From NCBI GenBank assembly GCA_963779095.1, contig CAVZWU010000016.1, positions 310,001-374,000 on the forward strand: 64,000 bases of DNA. The letters run 5' to 3'. This DNA comes from Roseiarcus sp963779095. Lineage in GTDB: Bacteria; Pseudomonadota; Alphaproteobacteria; Rhizobiales; Beijerinckiaceae. The notes beneath the pieces were generated by a model, which saw only the letters and a program-made list of their open reading frames with translations, did not search any database and was not told the origin of the DNA. Shown in pieces: positions 55,498 to 64,000 of the stretch; the first letter of the stretch is position 1, and each line of letters opens with the position of its first letter. Both the position numbers and the translations under genes were made by a program.

Positions 55498-56947
55498 TTA
55501 CCGGTCGAGGCCGCCCATCAGCATGTACTTGATCTCGACGAATTCCTCGACCCCGTGGCGCGAGCCCTCGCGGCCGATGCCCAATTCCTTCACGCCCCCG
55601 AACGGCGCAAGCTCGCTCGAAATCGCGCCGGTGTTGATGCCGACCATGCCGTATTCGAGCGCTTCGGCCACCCGCCACACCCGGCCGAGGTCGCGGGCGT
55701 AAAAGTAGGACGCGAGCCCGAACTGGGTGTCGTTGGCCTGGGCGATGACGTCGGCCTCGTCCTTGAAGCGGAACACCGGCGCGATCGGACCGAAGGTCTC
55801 CTCGCGCGCGACCAGCATCGAGGAATCGACCCCCGACAGCACCGTCGGCTCGTAGAAGGTGCGCCCGAGCTTGTGCCGCTTGCCGCCGGTCACCACCTTC
55901 GCGCCCTTCTTCTGGGCGTCCGCGACATGCTCCTCGACCTTCTTGACCGCCGCCTCATTGATGAGCGGGCCCTGCATCACGCCGGCCTCCGTCCCGTCGC
56001 CGACCTTGAGCTTCGAAACAGCGGATCGTGAGCTTGGCGACGAAGGCGTCATAGATGCCTTCCTGCGCATAGATCCGGTTTGCGCAGACGCAGGTCTGGC
56101 CCATGTTGCGGAATTTCGAGATGATCGCGCCCTCGACCGCGGCATCCAGATGGGCGTCGTCGAACACGATGAACGGCGCATTGCCGCCGAGTTCGAGCCC
56201 GACCTTCTTCACCGTGCCCGCCGCCTGCGCCATCAGGACCTTGCCGACCTCGGTCGAGCCGGTGAAGCCGATCGCGCGCACGGCCGGATGGTCGGTCATC
56301 GCCTTGCCGATCGCACGCGCGTCGCCGGTCACAAAATTGAGGACGCCGGGCGGCAGGCCGGCGCGTATGCCGAGTTCGCCAAGCGCAAGCGCGGTCAGCG
56401 GCGTCTCGCCCGCGGGCTTCGCCACCACGGTGCAGCCGACGGCGAGCGCAGGCGCGACCTTGCGGGTGATCATCGCCGCGGGGAAATTCCATGGCGTGAT
56501 CGCCGCCACCACGCCGACCGGCTGCTTGACCACGACAATGCGCGAATCGGCGCGGAAGGTCGGATTGACCTCGCCATAGATGCGCTTGGCCTCCTCGGCG
56601 AAGAATTCGATGAAGCCCGCGGCGTAGTCGACCTCGCCCAGCGCCTCCGCAAGGGGCTTGCCCTGTTCGCTGGTCATGATGAGGGCGATGTCGTCGCGAT
56701 TGGCGATGATGAGATCGAACCAGCGCCGCAGGATCCGGGCGCGCTCCTTGGGCAGCGTCTTCGCCCAGGGGCCGAAGGCGCGCTGCGCGGCTTCGATCGC
56801 GTGGGTCGTCTCCGCTTCGCCAAAACGCGGCGTTTTTGCGAGAACGGCGCCGGTCGCCGGGTTGGCGATCGGACGGGTCCCCTCTCCAACCCATTTGCCG
56901 TCGACCAGGCACTGGCTTTTGAGGAGTGAAGGATCGGCGAGTTTCAT
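55498..56947 (-). CDS. gabD: NAD(P)-dependent succinate-semialdehyde dehydrogenase, frameshifted
   Basis: The enzyme oxidises succinate semialdehyde to succinate in GABA degradation. The first frame (ATG at 56947) has ITPWNFPAAMITRKVAPALA, AIGFTGSTEVGK, the general-base Glu252 in LELGGNAPF, and the nucleophile Cys286 in GQTCVCANRIYAQ, a GabD-type motif. The frame shifts near 56020 by loss of one base and continues AVSKLKVGDGTEAGVMQGPL to EFVEIKYMLMGGLDR. Joined length is about 483 residues, normal for GabD. No GABA transaminase gene is adjacent. Confidence 0.87.
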
Positions 56948-57069
56948 GGCGTTTGCGTCCGTCAGCGTGCCCACATAGATATGGGCGCAACCTGGGCGCA
57001 AGCAAGTTCGACGTTGCTCGGGCCGCCCGGCTGCGCCGGGCAAGACAGGTCCGGGCGAGAGAAGTCACT

Positions 57070-58032
57070 GTGGCCGAACGCCCATCCGCGCCTGTTCCGA
57101 CGACGGTCAGTCCCGAAATGCAGGCGCTGATCGGGGCGCCCTTCAGGCCCTCCTGGAACATGCGCCCCGCGACCAAAGAAGCCTGGAAGTCCCTGGTCAA
57201 CTCGCTGGCGTCGCCGGCGATCGCGCGCCTTCCTGCCTTGTGCGCGCGCCTGCGCGTCCGGTTCGAGAAGACGACGGTCGGCGGCGCGCGAGCCTTCGCC
57301 GTCACGCCCGAGGCGCTCGCGCCCCGGAACCGCGCCCGGCTCCTGATCCATATTCACGGAGGCTGCTACGTTCTGTCGCCCGGCGAGGCGGGTCTGCCGG
57401 AGGCCATTCTGATGGCCGGCTTCGGCGGCTTTCGCGTGCTCTCCGTCGACTATCGAATGCCGCCCGAGGCGTTCTTTCCGGCTGCCCTCGACGATTGCGT
57501 GGCGGTCTGGAAGGCGACCGCCGGGACCAGCGATCCGGCCAAAACGGCCGTGTTCGGAACCTCGGCCGGAGGCGCGCTGACGCTGGCGCTCATCCTGCGG
57601 GCGAAACAGGAAGGCCTGCCGCTGCCGGCCGCGATCGCGCCCGGGACGCCGATGTCGGACGTCACAAAAACCGGCGACACGTTTTATACAAACGAATTGC
57701 TCGACAACGTGCTGGTGTCACGCGACGGGTTTTGCGATGCGGCGACGCGATTTTACGCCAATGGTCATGACCTCGCGGACCCGCTTTTGTCGCCCGTCTA
57801 TGGCGACATGACTGGCTTTCCGCCAACGATCCTGACAAGCGGGACCCGCGACCTTTTGCTCAGCAACACGGTTCGCGTCCACCGCAAACTCCGCCAGGCG
57901 GGCGTCGACGCGGCGCTGCATGTGTATGAGGGCCAGTCGCACGCGCAATATCTGTTCGACGAGAGAGCGCCTGAAACGCGGGAAGCGTTCGGCGAGATTG
58001 CGGACTTCTTCGACCGCCGCCTCGCGACGTGA
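57070..58032 (+). CDS. alpha/beta hydrolase of the hormone-sensitive-lipase (HSL/GDXG) family
   Basis: The 320-residue esterase has the oxyanion motif HIHGG at residues 94-98, nucleophile Ser165 in GTSAGG, Asp261 in TSGTRDLLL and His291 in GQSHAQY, completing the triad. It should hydrolyse short-chain esters; the natural substrate is unknown. GTG at 57070 is chosen with GAGAGAAG upstream. The open frame extends further, but that part overlaps the promoter of the divergent gabD. No signal peptide is seen, so it is cytoplasmic. Confidence 0.87.
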   Translation: MAERPSAPVPTTVSPEMQALIGAPFRPSWNMRPATKEAWKSLVNSLASPAIARLPALCARLRVRFEKTTVGGARAFAVTPEALAPRNRARLLIHIHGGCYVLSPGEAGLPEAILMAGFGGFRVLSVDYRMPPEAFFPAALDDCVAVWKATAGTSDPAKTAVFGTSAGGALTLALILRAKQEGLPLPAAIAPGTPMSDVTKTGDTFYTNELLDNVLVSRDGFCDAATRFYANGHDLADPLLSPVYGDMTGFPPTILTSGTRDLLLSNTVRVHRKLRQAGVDAALHVYEGQSHAQYLFDERAPETREAFGEIADFFDRRLAT

Positions 58033-58050
58033 ACGATCGGGAAGCGGCGT

Positions 58051-59451
58051 TCACCGCTCCCGCATCGCCTTCGAGGCGACCTCGACCAGCGGCGAGAACA
58101 GATATTCGAGCATGCGCCGCGCGCCGGTCTTGAGCTCGACGGTCACCGCCATGCCGGATGTCAGCGGCTCAGGCACGCCGTCAACCGTGATCGTGTCGGC
58201 CTCGGGCTTCAGCACCACCGGAAACACCAGATTCTGCGTGCGCTCGCCGTCCGCGAAGCCGGCGGTCCTGGAGACGCGGGTCGGATCGCCCTCGATCGCG
58301 CTGGCGTCGGGCTCGGGAATCGCGTCCGTCGCGACGCGGATCACGCGCGCATGGATCACGCCGTAGCGGGTGAAGGGGAAGGATTCGATCTTGATGACCG
58401 CCTCCTCGCCGACGCTGACAAACCCGATGTCGCGATTGCGCACATAGGCCTGGATCTCGAGCCCCGAATCCTGCGGAACGATGCGCATGATCTCCTGGCC
58501 GCTCGTCACCACCTGGCCGACATTGGTGATGATCGAGGATTGCACATGGCCCGCGATCGGGGCTCTGAGCGTCAGGCGGTCGAGCGCCGCCTCGGCCTTG
58601 GCGAGGCGCTCGCGCACGTCCTCCGCGCGCCGCTCCGCCTCCTCCAGTTTCTGGGCGTTGTCGGAGATGAAATCCTCGACCGCCTTGTCCGAATTGCGCG
58701 CGATGACCGCAAACCCGGCGGTGAGCGAGGCCAGGTCCTGCTCCTGCTTCGCCTCCTGCATGATCTGATATTGCAGGGTTTCGGTGGCGTCGATCACCGC
58801 GGCTTTGGCGCCCGCCTTCTCTTCGAGGAGCCTCGTGCGCATGTCGACGCGCTCCTGCAGGGTCGCGACGAGGTTCTTCTGCGTCGCGATGGTCTCCCTC
58901 AGCTTGTCGCGTTCGGCGCTTTTCTGCGCCCGCTCGGCGTCGAACGCGGCGACGTTGGCGCCCAATTGTCCGAGATCGGCCGCGAGCACGCGGGTTTCGC
59001 GCTCGCGCAAGGCCGTGGCCACGTCGTCCGGCCATGCCATCGCGGGCGGCTCATCGAAGCGGCGCGAGCGCGCCGCGGAGAGAGCGGCGTTGCGGCGCAG
59101 GATTTCCGCTCGCGCCGAGGCGAGCTCCGCCCGGGCGCCGTCTCTGTCGGCCAGCGCCGCCGACCGGTCGAGCTCGACCAGCACGTCGCCCGCCCGCACG
59201 AAGGACCCGTCGCTGACGCGAATGGCCTCGACCCTGCCGGTCTCGAGCGGCTCGACGACCTTGACCTGGCCCCTCGGCTGAAACTTGCCCTGCGCGGCGG
59301 CGACAATGTCGATCCGGCCGAAATAGGCCCAGGTGAGCGCGGCCACGACCAGCGCGCAGATGATCCACAGGAAAGCGAGACGAACAGGAGAGGGCGGCGT
59401 CTCCAGGATCTCGAGCGCCGGGGCGAGAAACTCGCGATCGCTGAGATTCAT
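58051..59451 (-). CDS. type I secretion periplasmic adaptor (HlyD family)
   Basis: The 466-residue protein has one membrane helix near residues 20-45 (LAFLWIICALVVAALTWAYF), a lipoyl-like domain (QGKFQPRGQVKVVEPLETGR, VRAGDVLVELD), long coiled-coil helices rich in Ala, Glu and Arg (about 100-310), and a barrel domain with LTLRAPIAGHVQS. It ends like HlyD proteins with VTVELKTGARRMLEYL. It should bridge the ABC exporter to a TolC-type channel, which is not encoded here. ATG at 59451 is chosen; tandem repeats lie immediately upstream, and the frame runs into them. Confidence 0.9.
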   Translation of the reverse strand: MNLSDREFLAPALEILETPPSPVRLAFLWIICALVVAALTWAYFGRIDIVAAAQGKFQPRGQVKVVEPLETGRVEAIRVSDGSFVRAGDVLVELDRSAALADRDGARAELASARAEILRRNAALSAARSRRFDEPPAMAWPDDVATALRERETRVLAADLGQLGANVAAFDAERAQKSAERDKLRETIATQKNLVATLQERVDMRTRLLEEKAGAKAAVIDATETLQYQIMQEAKQEQDLASLTAGFAVIARNSDKAVEDFISDNAQKLEEAERRAEDVRERLAKAEAALDRLTLRAPIAGHVQSSIITNVGQVVTSGQEIMRIVPQDSGLEIQAYVRNRDIGFVSVGEEAVIKIESFPFTRYGVIHARVIRVATDAIPEPDASAIEGDPTRVSRTAGFADGERTQNLVFPVVLKPEADTITVDGVPEPLTSGMAVTVELKTGARRMLEYLFSPLVEVASKAMRER

Positions 59452-59508
59452 TGCCCAAGTCTTGCCCAAGTCTTGCCCCAAGTCTTGCCCCAAGTCTTGC
59501 CCGGGGTC
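59451..59508 (-). repeat. 11/12-base tandem repeat at the hlyD start
   Basis: Five consecutive units on the plus strand read TTGCCCAAGTC twice, TTGCCCCAAGTC twice, then a diverged TTGCCCGGGGTC. The array ends at the start codon of the adaptor gene and covers its ribosome-binding region. Unit lengths of 11 and 12 differ by one base, so gain or loss of an 11-base unit would change any upstream-initiated frame, and any unit change alters the leader. Slipped-strand variation is possible but not shown. Confidence 0.6.
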
Positions 59509-59587
59509 TTAAGCCGCGTCAGCGCGCGCGGGGCGAACAGCCTGGCGCCCGGCGCCGGCTCGGCGGGGGGCACGGCAGGGACAGCGG

Positions 59588-61756
59588 TCACGCGGCGACC
59601 TCCGTCGGCTGGCTTTGAAGGCTGAGCAGATAGGCGTAGAGCCCGCCTGGCCGGCGCACGAGTTCGGCATGCGTGCCGACCTCGACAATGTGGCCGTCGC
59701 TGATTCCGACGATCCGGTCGCAGCCGCGCACCGCGGCCAGGCGATGGGCGATGATGATGACCGTGCGATCCTTGGCGATGCGGCGCATGTTGCGCTGGAT
59801 GATCCGCTCGCTCTCGTAATCGAGCGACGAGGTCGCCTCGTCGAAAATGAGAATGCGCGGATTGGTGGCGAGCGCGCGGGCGATGGCGATGCGCTGCCTC
59901 TGCCCGCCGGAAAGATTCGCGCCGCGCTCCTCGATCGGCGTGTCGTAGCCATGCGCAAGCCTGTCGATAAACTCGTCGGCGCCGGCGAGCCGGGCGATCT
60001 CGATCACGTGCGCGCGTGTCATCGCCGGATTGGTGAAGGCGATGTTCTCGTGAACGGTGCGGTTGAAGAGGAGGTTCTCCTGCAAAACGACGCCGATGTG
60101 GCTCCTCAGCCACGCCGGATCGACATGGGCGAGGTCCGCGCCGTCCAGGAGCACCTGCCCTCCGGTCGGGAGATAGAGGCGCTGAACGAGCTTGGTCAGG
60201 GTCGATTTGCCTGACCCCGACGGGCCGACAATTCCGATCGTCTCGCCCGCCCGGATGGCGAGCGAAACGTCCTTCAGCGCCTCGGGCGCGTCCGGGCGGT
60301 AACGGAAGCTGACGTGGCGAAATTCGATCGCGCCGCGCGGGGTCGGCGGAGCCAAGCGCGTCGCCGGCGAGAATTCGGGCGGCGCGTTGAGGATGTCGCC
60401 GAGGCGGTCGATCGAAATATGCACCTGCTGGAAATCCTGCCAGATCTGCGACAGCCGCAGAATCGGCGCCACCGCCTGCGCGGCGATCATGTTGAAGGCG
60501 ACCAGGGCGCCGACGGTGAGGTTGCCGTCGATCACCGCCTTGGCGCCGAACAGCAGAAGCGCCGCGGTCGTCAGCTTGCTGAGATACTGGATCCCGAGCT
60601 GCCCGCCGGAGCCGAGCATCGAGGCGGCGAAGCTCGTCTTGACATAGGCTGCGAGCTTCTCCTCCCACTGCGCGCGCATGATCGGCTCGACCGCGGCGCT
60701 CTTCACCGTGTTCATGCCCGCAATCGTTTCGACCAGGAACTGCTGGCTCGCCGCGCCGCGATTGAACTTCTCCTTGACCAGGTCGCGCAGCGGCGGCCTG
60801 ACGCAAAAGCCGATCAGCGCGTAGAACGGGACCGCGGCGAGCACGATCAGGGTCAGCGACCACGAATAGGCGAAGAGCACGCCAAGGAACACGAAGGCGA
60901 ATATGAGGTCGATGGCCGAGAACAGGGCTTGCCCCGTAAGGAAGCTGCGGATCGTCTCGAGCTCCATCACCCGCGCAACCGTCTGTCCGGTCGACCGGGT
61001 CTCGAAATAGGAGATCGGCAGGCTGAGAAGATGGGCGAACAGCCGCTGGCCAAGCTCGACATCGATCCGGTTGGTCGTGTGGGAGAGCGCATAGGTGCGC
61101 AAATATTGCAGCGCGACGTCGAACAGCCCGATGATGACGAGGCCGCCCACAAGCACGAACAGGGTCTCGTAGCCGCGATGGGCCAGAACCTTGTCGACCA
61201 CGACCTGGAAGAACAGCGGCGTCGTAAGGGCGAAGATCGGCACGAACAGAGACGCCGCCAGCACATGGCCGAGGGGACGGCGATAGCGCCAGAGGGTCGG
61301 CAGAAACCAGCTTATGCCGAACGGCTGCGGATCGGCGCCGGCGCCGCCGATCTGGCGGGCGATGAGGAGCGCCCGCCCGCCGATGTCGCGCGCGACGTCC
61401 TCGAGCGGCGCCTCCTGGGCGGCGTGGCTGATCGGATCGACGATCCGGAGAAGCCCCAGCGGACTGCGCCCGGCCAGCACCATGACCGCGCCGCCGGCCA
61501 TGCGGACGATCGCCGGCGTGGGCAGGGTTGTGAGCCGCTCGGCGTCAACCTTGACGGCGAGGCGGGCCTTGAGTCCGACGAGCTTCGCGGCGCGAATGAG
61601 ATCCGTCTCATCGGCCGCGCGCTCGCCGAGCGCCAGGGCGCGCGCGAGCTGAACCGGGTCGGCGGCGATGCGGTAATAGGCCGCGATCCCGCAGAGAGCC
61701 CGCAAGCCCGGGTCGAGCGGCGGCGTCTCGCTCCGGGGCGGCGTCATCTCCATCAT
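59588..61756 (-). CDS. type I secretion ABC transporter (HlyB-like) with degenerate C39 domain
   Basis: The 722-residue exporter has an N-terminal C39-like domain (about 15-135) in which the DCG motif of active peptidases is DPG, so the nucleophile Cys is absent and the domain probably only binds substrate. Six helices lie from about 165 to 450, with LPISYFETRSTGQTVARVME. The ATPase has Walker A GPSGSGKST, signature NLSGGQRQRIAIARAL and Walker B ILIFDEATSSLD. Such degenerate domains are typical of exporters of RTX proteins. It precedes the adaptor gene by about 136 bases. No substrate gene is adjacent. Confidence 0.92.
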   Translation of the reverse strand: MMEMTPPRSETPPLDPGLRALCGIAAYYRIAADPVQLARALALGERAADETDLIRAAKLVGLKARLAVKVDAERLTTLPTPAIVRMAGGAVMVLAGRSPLGLLRIVDPISHAAQEAPLEDVARDIGGRALLIARQIGGAGADPQPFGISWFLPTLWRYRRPLGHVLAASLFVPIFALTTPLFFQVVVDKVLAHRGYETLFVLVGGLVIIGLFDVALQYLRTYALSHTTNRIDVELGQRLFAHLLSLPISYFETRSTGQTVARVMELETIRSFLTGQALFSAIDLIFAFVFLGVLFAYSWSLTLIVLAAVPFYALIGFCVRPPLRDLVKEKFNRGAASQQFLVETIAGMNTVKSAAVEPIMRAQWEEKLAAYVKTSFAASMLGSGGQLGIQYLSKLTTAALLLFGAKAVIDGNLTVGALVAFNMIAAQAVAPILRLSQIWQDFQQVHISIDRLGDILNAPPEFSPATRLAPPTPRGAIEFRHVSFRYRPDAPEALKDVSLAIRAGETIGIVGPSGSGKSTLTKLVQRLYLPTGGQVLLDGADLAHVDPAWLRSHIGVVLQENLLFNRTVHENIAFTNPAMTRAHVIEIARLAGADEFIDRLAHGYDTPIEERGANLSGGQRQRIAIARALATNPRILIFDEATSSLDYESERIIQRNMRRIAKDRTVIIIAHRLAAVRGCDRIVGISDGHIVEVGTHAELVRRPGGLYAYLLSLQSQPTEVAA

Positions 61757-62065
61757 CGACGGCCAGGCCTTTCCCGCTCGCGCGTCGTCGCGCGGATGTC
61801 CGCGGCATGGAGGCCGCGAAACGCCAGCCTAGCGAATGACCAACGGGAAGCGGCAAGCCAAACTCCATAACAAACTTAGTAAATGCTTGAGCGCTGGTTC
61901 TTGTGGGATGGCGCGGGAGGACGAAGTCGGGGCCGATGAGCGAAATGACCGATATGACCGCCGTCATCGTCGCGGCCGGCGCGCGTTGTGGCGTGAGGGC
62001 GCTCGCCTGTTCGGTCGAATCGCCTTCGGGACGCCGGGCTTATCCACCGGCCTCATGCCTCAAGC

Positions 62066-62115
62066 CGCTCGCGAAGCGAGCGTGTCGAAGAGCCTGTCCC
62101 GAGCCGGTCGAGGGG
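62066..62115. repeat. REP-like palindromic element
   Basis: A perfect hairpin, CGCTCGC then GAA then GCGAGCG (62066-62082), is followed by GTGTCGAAGAGCCTGTCCC and GAGCCGGTCGAGGGG. Translated in one frame the second part reads CPEPVEG, a hallmark of a short palindromic repeat family common in intergenic regions of many proteobacteria. It is probably a mobile or remnant REP-type sequence without a gene. Confidence 0.45.
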
Positions 62116-62440
62116 ATGGTCCAGATGGCGGCGCCGGCCGTGAGTGCGCTCTGGAACGTTCTTCGAGACGCGCCTTCGGCGCTCTCAGAACGCAGGGTTT
62201 CGGGCGTACGGAAAGTGTCACCTCCACCTAAGCAATTGAATATATACGGTTATTTAAGCCGGCGACGGGCGGAGCGGTGCGCATCGGCTTGACAAAATCA
62301 GAAATAGACGCTATGCATATTCCCATCGGCGGAGTCATGTCCGGTGCCTCCTCGGCCCGGAGACGAGAGGTCGTGGCTGTTTTGAAAGCTTGCTTACCCA
62401 CAACCCATCGCGCAAGTTGGAGGCCGGGAAACTTTTTCTA

Positions 62441-62485
62441 CTTTTTTTCGGCCGTAACCAGTTGAAAAGGCTCAATTCCAAAAAC
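62441..62485. repeat. third, partial copy of the AT-rich repeat core
   Basis: The sequence begins with a run of seven T bases and contains CGTAACCAGTTGAAAAGGCT and CAATTCCAAAAA. It matches the cores near 7745-7770 and 18424-18446, which read TTGAAAAGTCTCAATTC. The decamer array and long stem are missing here. It shows that the element is a family rather than only a pair. Confidence 0.5.
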
Positions 62486-62486
62486 T

Positions 62487-62522
62487 AAAAAAAAGCAAAA
62501 GAAAGCCTTGTCGCTTTCTTTT
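62487..62522 (-). terminator. possible terminator downstream of ohr
   Basis: On the minus strand AAAAGAAAG and CTTTCTTTT form a 9-base perfect stem around an eight-base loop, followed by GC and eight T bases. It lies about 140 bases beyond the ohr stop. The stem is AT-rich, so strength is doubtful, but position and U-tract fit factor-independent termination. Confidence 0.35.
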
Positions 62523-62662
62523 TCTTTCCTTTATTTTCGCCGAACTCGCGCCCTGGTTGCCAAAGCTCCAGAGCCCGTGCGGTTCGGGCGCGCCTCCCCC
62601 GACCCCTGGGGCGAAAGCCCGGGGCGGAAATGAACGGGTTCTACCCGGCGCGCCCGGGCGGC

Positions 62663-63103
62663 TCACGCCCCGTGGGTGACGACCTTGACGTCGACATTGC
62701 CGCGCGTCGCATGGCTATAGGGGCAGATCTTCTCGTGCGCCTCTTCCGCCAGCGACTGAAGCTCGGCTTGCGGCAAACTCGTGTCGGTCACGTCGAGCAC
62801 GACCGCAAGACCGAAGCCGCCCTTCTCGCGCGGGCCGATGGTGACGGCGCATTTGACCGTCGCTTTCGAAGCGTCCTTCTTGTGCTGCTTGGCGATGAAG
62901 TCGAGCGCGCCGCCGAAGCAGGCGGCGTAGCCCGCGGCGAACAGGTGCTCCGGCGTCGCGGTGTTCCGCTTGCCCGGTCCGCCCATCTCCTTCGGCACCG
63001 AGAGATCGACGCTGACCATCTTGTCGTCGGATTGCGTATGGCCGTCGCGGCCGCCCGTTGCGGTTCCGTGGGCGGTGTAAAGGGGCTTGATCGCGTCGAC
63101 CAT
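62663..63103 (-). CDS. ohr: organic hydroperoxide resistance protein (Ohr/OsmC family)
   Basis: The 146-residue thiol peroxidase reduces organic hydroperoxides. Both family cysteines are visible, in AAGYAACFGGAL and in KICPYSHATRGN, with NTATPEHLFAAG before the first. AGGAGG lies seven bases before the ATG at 63103 (MVDAIKP), so this start is preferred over the ATG six bases earlier. An OhrR regulator is not adjacent. PaiB is encoded upstream on the same strand after about 70 bases. Confidence 0.92.
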   Translation of the reverse strand: MVDAIKPLYTAHGTATGGRDGHTQSDDKMVSVDLSVPKEMGGPGKRNTATPEHLFAAGYAACFGGALDFIAKQHKKDASKATVKCAVTIGPREKGGFGLAVVLDVTDTSLPQAELQSLAEEAHEKICPYSHATRGNVDVKVVTHGA

Positions 63104-63175
63104 GTGCATTCCTCCTGATGACGGTTTCGGGGCGGATAGGATCACGCCTTCATGCGCGGGGCAACCTCCCGCGGA

Positions 63176-63811
63176 TCAGTCGCGGCTCGTCTGGCGCACG
63201 ATTCCCGCCATGGCGCGCGCCTCCTCGTCGCCCATCGCGTCGAGGCCAGCGATGACCCCGCCGCGGTCGGCGGCGTTGCGGTTCTGGCTCGTCTTCCACT
63301 TACCCCTTATGTCGAGGATCTCGATTTCGACACCGACGATCGCCCGGCGCTGCATGGCGATGAAGTCCGCCGGCGCGTCGCCGACCGCCCACGGCTGTTT
63401 GCGGCGCTGCTCGAGCGTCTGCGTCAGCTCCTCGACCTGCTGGCCGAGCCAGGCCTCGTCCATCACCTTCGCCCGGCCCTTCGCCTGGACCATGGTGTAG
63501 TTCCAGGTCGGCACGACTTTGCCGGTCTCCCGCTTGGTCGCGTACCAAGAGGGGGTGATGTAATGGTCATGGCCCTGGAACACGACTAGTGCCTCGGGGT
63601 GCTGTTCGAGGTCGCGCCATTGCGGGTTGGCACGGGCGAGGTGGACCTTCAACACGCCGAGCCTGGAGGCGGCCGCATCCAGGACGAACGGAACCGAATT
63701 GGCGACGAGCCCTTCGGCGCCGTTGCTGATGAGGAGGCCGAACACGCGCTCCCTGATCAGGGCGTGCAGCTCCGGCAGATTCTCGTTTCGATGGAGCGGG
63801 GGTTCGTACAA
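63176..63811 (-). CDS. PaiB-type FMN-binding transcriptional regulator
   Basis: The 211-residue protein begins MYEPPLHRNENLPELHALIR and has NSVPFVLD, LGVLKVHLARANPQW, VVFQGHDHYITPSWYATK and VPTWNYTMVQAKG, the order of the PaiB family. PaiB proteins have a split-barrel flavin-binding fold and negatively affect sporulation or protease genes in Bacillus; roles in proteobacteria are unclear. It precedes ohr on the same strand, which could mean joint expression. Confidence 0.85.
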   Translation of the reverse strand: MYEPPLHRNENLPELHALIRERVFGLLISNGAEGLVANSVPFVLDAAASRLGVLKVHLARANPQWRDLEQHPEALVVFQGHDHYITPSWYATKRETGKVVPTWNYTMVQAKGRAKVMDEAWLGQQVEELTQTLEQRRKQPWAVGDAPADFIAMQRRAIVGVEIEILDIRGKWKTSQNRNAADRGGVIAGLDAMGDEEARAMAGIVRQTSRD

Positions 63812-63866
63812 GGCGGCCTCGACGCCCGCTTATCTGGGCCATATCCGGTGGAATGTGAAGAGCGCC

Positions 63867-64000
63867 TCAGAGGCCGAGGTCGCTCAAGCCGGGATGGTCG
63901 TCGGGACGGCGCCCCAGCGGCCAGTGATAGAGACGGTCCTGCTCGCGGATCGGCAGATCGTTGATGCTCGCCAGGCGGACGCGCATCAGCCCGTCCTCGT
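63867..64000 (-). CDS. 3' end of an unidentified gene, cut by the window edge
   Basis: The last 43 or so codons are visible and read GLMRVRLASINDLPIREQDR, then LYHWPLGRRPDDHPGLSDLG, ending Leu-stop. The composition is clearly coding. I do not recognise the family from this fragment. It lies upstream of the PaiB gene on the same strand, about 55 bases away. Confidence 0.5.
   Translation of the reverse strand, partial: EDGLMRVRLASINDLPIREQDRLYHWPLGRRPDDHPGLSDLGL

Larger units (their letters stand above)
61757..62662. other. long intergenic region with repeats, no gene
   Basis: About 900 bases separate the exporter gene start and the ohr stop. Open frames on the plus strand have no domain and poor composition for coding. 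It contains a palindromic element near 62066-62115, the third copy of the AT-rich repeat core near 62441-62485, and an AT-rich hairpin near 62490-62522. The exporter promoter should lie in 61760-61900. Nothing else was recognised. Confidence 0.5.

Noticed and set aside
61836..62231. 131-codon frame in the exporter/ohr gap
   Set aside because: It runs through a palindromic repeat and has no domain or good ribosome-binding site.

Overview
The window is high-GC chromosomal DNA from an alphaproteobacterium, most likely of the order Hyphomicrobiales (Rhizobiales), perhaps near Beijerinckiaceae or Methylocystaceae. The evidence is the gene order chvI-chvG-hprK-EIIA(Man)-ptsH, a short HprK lacking the N-terminal domain of Firmicutes enzymes, lptC-lptA-lptB beside it, and rimP-nusA-ylxR-infB-rbfA-truB. 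The family placement is inference. No rRNA, CRISPR array, prophage or replication origin was seen. There is one tRNA and one IS66-type insertion sequence.

Layout: 0.1-1.4 kb holds a secreted trypsin-like protease and a small membrane protein. 1.8-7 kb is an exopolysaccharide/exosortase block: a polyprenyl-phosphate sugar transferase, an exosortase, a small two-helix accessory protein of the XrtV type, and a secreted beta-helix protein with an RTX-like tail. 7.7-18.5 kb is bracketed by two inverted copies of an AT-rich repeat containing decamer arrays. It carries a His-tailed EamA transporter, a carboxymuconolactone-decarboxylase-like protein with an isonitrile-hydratase-like enzyme and a divergent GlxA-type regulator, an outer-membrane protein, a P450 remnant, a SulP transporter, mog, proA and the IS66 element. 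18.5-26 kb holds HugZ, the envelope-stress system ChvI/ChvG with the PTS relay, and the LPS-export genes. 26-35 kb has two sugar importers, one of the MalFGK type and one of the RbsABC type. 35-40.6 kb holds a thiolase and small stress or housekeeping genes. 40.8-51.7 kb holds purA and the rimP-nusA-infB-truB translation operon, with a Uma2 nuclease gene inserted. 51.8-58 kb holds MAPEG/TetR, acyl-CoA ligase, MarR, GabD and an HSL-type esterase. 58-61.8 kb is a type I secretion adaptor and ABC pair. 62.6-64 kb holds Ohr, PaiB and a truncated gene.

Read quality matters. Nearly every gene between about 4.6 and 16.2 kb is broken by one to nine single-base shifts, often in short homopolymers, including the core gene proA. 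From 16.9 to 39 kb there are none; later shifts are isolated (39.1, 43.7, 52.6 and 56.0 kb). The simplest reading is local base-calling error rather than decay, so joined reading frames are described for these genes.

Working together: ChvG/ChvI with HprK, EIIA and HPr probably link envelope or acid stress to carbon and nitrogen status. LptABC serve the outer membrane. The exosortase block probably builds or anchors surface material. The beta-helix protein has no signal peptide in its readable N-terminus and has an RTX-like tail, so it is a plausible substrate for a type I exporter such as the one at 58-61.8 kb. That link is inference across more than 50 kb.
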